Source of the DNA: Rhodosorus marinus | Taxonomy: Eukaryota; Rhodophyta; Stylonematophyceae; Stylonematales; Stylonemataceae | Assembly: GCA_029953675.1 (NCBI GenBank) | Contig: JAMWBK010000001.1 | Span: 285,001 to 349,000 of the forward strand | Direction of reading: 5' to 3' | Length of the DNA: 64,000 nt | In this document: piece by piece, positions 59,176 through 64,000 of the stretch | Numbering within the stretch: the first letter of the stretch is position 1 | Layout of the letters: each line of letters starts with the position of its first letter | Program-made: the position numbers and the translations under genes | Notes under the pieces: generated by a model | Seen by the model: only the letters and a program-made list of their open reading frames with translations | The model's database searches: none | Told to the model about the DNA's origin: nothing

Positions 59176-59210
59176 AGAGGGGGGGGAGGGGGGAGGGGGG
59201 AGGAAGGGGG
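59176..59210 (+). other. Poly-G/purine tract
   Basis: Runs of G separated by single A residues (agggggggg, agggggg repeated, then aggaaggggg). It could form a G-quadruplex or a triplex. Confidence 0.7.
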
Positions 59211-61153
59211 ATTTTGCGCTTGGACAACTTTTTCAACATAATACTTTTGGGAAGAAGCTTTTAGCTCAGGCTCTTTAGTTCCTTCCTAATGTTGCTTTAG
59301 CTGGCTTAGGTCTTGTTCTATGAATCACGTACACGAACCATGCTATCGAACGTGAAAGCGGGCTTGCTTCGCTCGGGTTGAAGACAGAATAACCAGAACA
59401 TAAGGAAGTGCCCTCAGCTCCTAGCATCAAGCTACTTGAACATCCACCCTCACCCCATCCCCCCCAAAAAATACCCAGTGGGACAGTAAATGTTTTCAAA
59501 AACTTTTTGTTTGCTTCGACTAGACCAATCATTGGTAATCTCATTTTGCTTTTTTCTTTAGTTTTTGCGGTATTTAACCTCAATCATTATGGAAGACGAG
59601 GTTTAGATCTTCAGTGTCGCTAGAAGCATTTATAAAATATTGTTGGATTATATTACAAGACAATAAAACGATGAGGACACTAAATCATATGTGCGAGGTG
59701 TTATTGATTGAATACAATCAATACCTTTGTTGTACCCCACCGCTATGGAGAATTCTGCGAGTCCCCCTAGTTAGGAACAAGGTGAAGTTTGGAAACCACT
59801 ACCTCTTCCAATGGCAGCACGACGAAACCTGAGAAATCCAACGCAGACAGATCGTTTCGCTCAGAGTTCTTACAGAGAAGGACAATAGGGAGGCGTCAAT
59901 ATCCTGACTGTTGCCAGCCTTCAACCGCAAGTTATTACACCTCAAGGGATTGTGAGATCTTCAGCCTCCTCTCATCGATCTATGGTTTTCTAAGGAGGAA
60001 ATGGAGACCCTCGAATTAAGCAGGGGGACACCTAGCTCGCTGAGGATTAGCAGTTCGTTGTCATGAACACGAACTCTGGCAACAACACCAACACGGCTAT
60101 TTCGAGCATGACAAAGACACTGATTGTTCGCCAAAATCACACACAACCATTCAGCGTTGAGAGTCCACCATGCTCGGTTTTACGTACTCCTCTCAGCGTA
60201 TGTCATAGTCGCTGTGCAAATTCGAATCCGTCTTGCTAGCCTCCAGGGCGAGCTTGCGTGAAACTGGCATTTTTGATCCGACTTTTTATACCGAAGTCCT
60301 GAGACACTTAACCCAAGTGAGCGAGCGTCAGTTGAGATCCAGAAGGGACTAACTGGTGAAACTTCTTTGTCAACAAGGGAGAAAAACGCGTCGACACACA
60401 TAGTCCGGTTTCGTCCACTGTTTTCTGTCCAACTGCTAATCGTTCTGAGCGGTTCGACGGTTTATCTCCAACTGAAACAATCCACTCGAGAGCGTTTCCG
60501 GCCTCAGAAAAACTTTCTCGAGTGACATCTTTTGCCGTCACCCCTCAAGCTTGGAACACCAAGCCCATCGCCACTCGAGCTTTCAGATATTTTACATTGT
60601 CCAATACAGTGAACGTATGCAATCAGCCGTTGGGAGGATTTATTTTGAAAGTCATCTGACGCAATAAATTATCAGAATTCAATACCGCACCCATTGGTAT
60701 TCAATCAATAAGTGCTATAATGATTGCACCTGATCTAAATTTGGGCATAGTTTTTTGCCAGTCACGGCAAGATTTTTTCATTATTTACTCGATGTGCAAG
60801 AGCAGCCGAGAAATCATTTGCCACAGTAGAACCTATTCAATCTTTCGTAGACAAAGTGTCATTTATTTCTGTAGTTTTAAATCGTATACCCCGAAAAATT
60901 TAGTGAAACAAACTCAGTTTTACGGAATATCATAAAAAGCAAAGAGACACTGTTTAGAATAAGACAAAAAATTTGTTTTCTGTTTTATTTTAGTAAATTT
61001 TGTTATTTGAGCTGGAAGCTGCGTAAGATTACCCATCCAGTCAGTTTCGTATTGAAGGCAATATCATTGCCAAAGCATGCTTGCACAAGATATTAAGCTT
61101 ATGTAGAGATTGCATTGGGGTCGTGGGACGGGGCGAGGGGTAGTGTGTGGTTT

Positions 61154-61178
61154 GGTGTGTGTGTGTGTGTGTGTGTGC
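61154..61178 (+). repeat. GT dinucleotide microsatellite
   Basis: About twelve GT units lie 110 bp upstream of the next start. Confidence 0.95.
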
Positions 61179-61287
61179 GTGGAATGTATTGAGTGTTGGA
61201 CTAGGTTTTGGGCTGAGAGGTGTTTCTATAGTTTCGTTATTAGGAAGTTTTGTTGTTTGCTAACGATCGGTTGAATTTTGTTGGACA

Positions 61288-61482
61288 ATGACTTCTTCAA
61301 GCAGTTCGTCGTCGTCGGCGAAGGAGGAGGAAGTGCCAGTTGATACTGGTGCTGCGGGAGAGGCTGTGGAAGCGCCTGCCGAGGAGGGTAAGAGGTCATC
61401 CTCGAGCTCAAGAGGCAAGGCACCCAAGCCAGCCAAGGGGTCTGCGGCTGCTGAGGAGGGCGGAGGATGCTGCTGCTCCTAA
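61288..61482 (+). CDS. Small Ser/Ala/Lys-rich protein ending in CCCS
   Basis: A single-exon, ATG-started frame of 64 residues. It opens with a serine run (TSSSSSSSSAKEEE), has acidic and then Lys/Pro stretches (GKAPKPAKG), and ends GGGCCCS. Three cysteines at the extreme C-terminus suggest lipidation: Cys-4 fits the position of a CaaX prenylation cysteine, and the others could be palmitoylated. The gene is supported by an AATAAA 89 bp after the stop. No family was recognised. Confidence 0.55.
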   Translation: MTSSSSSSSSAKEEEVPVDTGAAGEAVEAPAEEGKRSSSSSRGKAPKPAKGSAAAEEGGGCCCS

Positions 61483-62581
61483 GGACGGTTTTCATTTTTT
61501 TCCGGAAAAACCGCCCGAGGGGCTATAGGACAATATGGCCAACGTTGAAGTAGAAATTCTTGTGCGAAGAAATAAAACAGTCCTCCCAGAATCTTTTGCT
61601 TGCTCGTAACCCGCATCTCCAGCGGAAATCATGAGCCCCCTTGCCAGATACCTCACTTTGAAGTATTCTCGTTGTGCTTCGACCTGTGCACTCCTTCGGC
61701 CATCGAGTCCATTTTCATCGAAAGCCTCCACACAACGGAAAGGTTGCGCACGAGAGAATCGGTGGGTCTTTCAGGTCATCCTCTTCACAATTTACTGATG
61801 AGTACCAACTCCAACGCAAAGTTCGATACTCCTCATGAGATTTTTTCCCTCTCAACTACGAACTGCTCCAGATCAAATTCCATTTCGAGCATGACACCCG
61901 CCTCCAAAGAAAATCCGGCGGGAACGTCCACGGTCTCATCCAACAGTACACATAATTCAAAAAAACCAAATAAATCAGCGTCTGTAAATTCCTTTTGAAT
62001 CAGGCCATCAACTCGTCTACATTATAAACCAATACACTTACTCTATAAACAGTATAATATTGGTTTACTATTGTTTATATACCGTATCCTATGAAATCAA
62101 ATGAGAATACCGTACTCGAGCATCAAATCTTAAATGTATCGATTTAGTATCGATAATATGACTACTTTAAAGTATATACTGTTTAAATGTTCGTTCTAAG
62201 CCAATTTTCTCATTTAGAATTTTTGGGTCGAGTCGTCCGAACGAAATAATTTGCATTATTCATGATATGGTATGATAAATTTGAAAATTATGAATTATAT
62301 TGTTGTCTGGGAACGTACAAAATGATCGAAAATGGAATAGATTAAAGTTGTTGAGCGTAAAATATCCGCCGTCGTTGAGATCCGTTTTTTTTTTTTTTTG
62401 GCTCTGAGAGTTTGATGACGCTGGTGGAACAGTCACCCAAATAGGTATCCGCGCTCCGGTGTCGTTGTCGGATTTCTATCGCTGCGGGAAGCTTAGAGGA
62501 AATTTTGGTTTGCACAAGAAGCCGGAGTGAAAGAAGTTGTATTTAGCTCTTTTTGGATTTTTTTGGTTGGCGTTGTGAGTC
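61483..62581. other. Spacer with possible minus-strand coding traces
   Basis: On the minus strand near 61985-61840 one frame reads FTDADLFGFFELCVLLDE and AGVMLEMEFDLEQF. Near 61731-61600 another reads EAFDENGLDGRRSAQVEA. They look protein-like but no safe splice chain or family was found. 62000-62340 is AT-rich, and a T run of 16 lies near 62385. Confidence 0.3.
61571..61576 (+). promoter_or_regulatory. Putative polyadenylation signal (AATAAA)
   Basis: The hexamer lies 89 bp downstream of the stop of the CCCS-tail gene. Confidence 0.45.
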
Positions 62582-63339
62582 ATGGTGGAGACGACAGTGG
62601 AGACGGCGGAGGTGCCGAAGGAGGAGGTGGTTGAGGAGGTGACCAAGGAGGAGCCTGAGGCTGAGGAAGCTGAGGCTGAGGAAGCTGAGGTTGGGGATGC
62701 GACTGATGAGGATGATGAGCATGATCATGATGATGATCACGATCACGATCATGAGCACGATCACGATGACCACGACCATGACCATGACGATGTCCATGGC
62801 GGCGGAAAGCAGTCGAGAGCGGAGAAGAAGACCAGGAAGGCAATGTCTAAGCTTGGGTAAGTACATTTGGAAGACAATGGCGAGAAAATAAGGGGTAAAT
62901 CGCAGATAGCCTTTGGAGCTAAGCATACTGTGGTCTTCATTGCAGGTTGAAGCCGGTTCCGGGTGTTAACAGGGTAACTCTGAAACGGAAGCCAAATACG
63001 CTATTCGTCATTTCGAAGCCGGATGTGTTCAAGTCGCCCTCTTCTGATACATATGTCATCTTCGGTGAGGCGAAGGTTGAAGACCTGTCAGCAGCAGCGC
63101 AGTCTGCTGCTGCTGAACAGTTCAAGGACGTTGAACCTCAAGTCGCACCGGCGGCGGCTACGACTGAAGCGGAAGAGCCGGTGGAAGTAGATGATAACAT
63201 TAGTGAAACTGGTCTTAAGGATGGAGATATTGAGCTCGTTATGGCGCAGACTGACGTCAAACGTCCACAGGCTGTCAAGGCCCTCAAGGAAAGCGATGGT
63301 GACATTGTCAACGCCATTATGGCGCTCGCCGTGCTCTAG
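62582..63339 (+). CDS. Nascent polypeptide-associated complex subunit alpha with His/Asp-rich insert
   Basis: This ribosome-associated chaperone subunit pairs with NAC beta at the polypeptide exit tunnel. Exons 62582-62856 and 62946-63339 join in phase to about 222 residues. After an acidic Glu/Ala N-terminus comes an alternating His/Asp stretch (residues about 43-71, for example DHDHDHEHDHDDHDHDHDD). The NAC domain begins SRAEKKTRKAMSKLGLKPV and continues with GVNRVTLKRKPNTLFVISKP and DTYVIFGEAKVEDLS. The C-terminal UBA domain has DIELVMAQTDVKRPQAVKAL and ends with IVNAIMALAVL. Most NAC alpha proteins have a plain acidic N-terminus; the histidines are unusual and could bind Zn, Ni or Cu. Confidence 0.95.
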
Positions 63340-64000
63340 CTGCCGGCTAGCGTACTAGAAAGGTTTTTAGCGATGATCGTAAATAAGTAGCGCCCCGCTG
63401 TTCCTTAACAATATTTTGGAATGCCATTTGATCGTGCCAAAGGACTAGGCGTTCCACCTTAGACGAAGATAATAACTCTGACTCTAGGTCTGCGCGTGCA
63501 ACTTCGGCAACGAGTCTGTCCGGTTAGGGGGATGGGAGCTCTTTGCTGCGAGCAAGATCCAGTAGTTGACTGGTTCACGGAAAACTGTTGAGAGGGAATC
63601 AGTTTGCAATCCCAACCCGAATTTGCTGCTCGCCAAGAGCCGAATTGTGGGACTGTCCCTTAACAAGATGATCCTGGATAGCACAAGAAGCGACAGCTTC
63701 CCTTTAATCAGACACATGGATGTGTTGGTTGCCTCGTTATTGGGTCTGACTCAGCTCAATGTCTGCTATTGCGACAGCCTCGAGAACTTGTGGTAGGAGC
63801 AAGTGATCAAGGCAACCTGACGAACATCCGCTAGCAGCTAGTGAAAAGCATAACAGTGCTTTCTGCGGCTTGGAATGACTTGAACGGACGCAAACAGTGG
63901 TACCATAACTCTCACTTCCTGCAATCATTGTTCTGCGCGACCGACAAGCAAGGAGCGGGATGCCAAAGTCCAAGGTACTAGCTACCTGACGTTACTGTTG
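63340..64000. other. Right edge, unassigned
   Basis: This is the 3' side of NAC alpha. A plus-strand frame up to 63796 has a leucine-rich-repeat-like end (LLGLTQLNVCYCDSLENL), and a minus-strand frame overlaps it. Either could belong to a gene that extends beyond the window; neither is secure. Confidence 0.3.

Larger units (their letters stand above)
58703..61287. other. Divergent spacer
   Basis: About 2.6 kb without a recognised gene. It contains a purine tract with long G runs (59176-59210), AT-rich DNA (60600-61080), a G-rich stretch (61118-61140) and a GT microsatellite (61154-61178). Confidence 0.45.

Noticed and set aside
59614-60019. Plus-strand frames in the 58.7-61.3 kb spacer
   Set aside because: No domain, no splice chain, and AT-rich surroundings.
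62543-62926. Minus-strand frames rich in His/Asp or Met/Ile over NAC alpha
   Set aside because: Antisense shadows of the GATCAC-like repeat; the plus strand has the conserved NAC domain.

Overview
The window is nuclear DNA of a eukaryote. Most genes are split by short GT-AG introns (mostly about 50-200 nt), and the products include proteasome, spliceosome, prefoldin and NAC subunits. A plastid-type EGY/S2P protease with a transit-like N-terminus, a plant-type cytosolic glycerol-3-phosphate dehydrogenase and an algal-looking zinc-ribbon membrane protein point to a photosynthetic organism. A red alga is my best inference from the compact introns and gene set, but no single gene proves it.

Layout. 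Positions 298-5516 form a large inverted-repeat (foldback) element without a visible transposase; its left arm is split by a 2.3-kb insertion built from decayed tandem units of about 300 bp. Genes then follow in this order: DHHC-type palmitoyltransferase (+), a long TTC3-like TPR/RING ubiquitin ligase (-), glycerol-3-phosphate dehydrogenase (-), AMPK/SNF1 gamma subunit (+), EGY-like plastid site-2 protease (-), a Ty1/copia remnant, proteasome lid subunit RPN5 (-), a zinc-ribbon membrane protein (+), a membrane-anchored aspartic protease (+), an orphan multi-pass membrane protein (-), a 5.6-kb gene-poor stretch with repeats, a two-repeat MYB factor (+), prefoldin subunit 2 (-), a possible small membrane protein (+), an MFS transporter (+), a PPR protein (-), a caprin-like RGG protein (+), spliceosomal SF3B4 (+), an ArfGAP with a pentapeptide repeat (-), a tiny Ser/Lys-rich protein ending in three cysteines (+) and NAC alpha with a His/Asp-rich insert (+).

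Organisation. Six pairs are convergent with short 3' gaps (about 200-620 bp), while start-side spaces are usually 1.7-5.6 kb and hold repeats, homopolymer tracts and palindromes. The genes are not a pathway; they cover protein quality control and turnover (TTC3-like, RPN5, EGY, aspartic protease, prefoldin, NAC), signalling and trafficking (AMPK gamma, DHHC, ArfGAP), RNA processing (SF3B4, PPR, caprin-like) and metabolism (GPDH, MFS). Exon joins were worked out by hand from splice motifs and reading phase; where phases add up the exon positions are given, otherwise only the span is reliable. No tRNA, rRNA or CRISPR was found.
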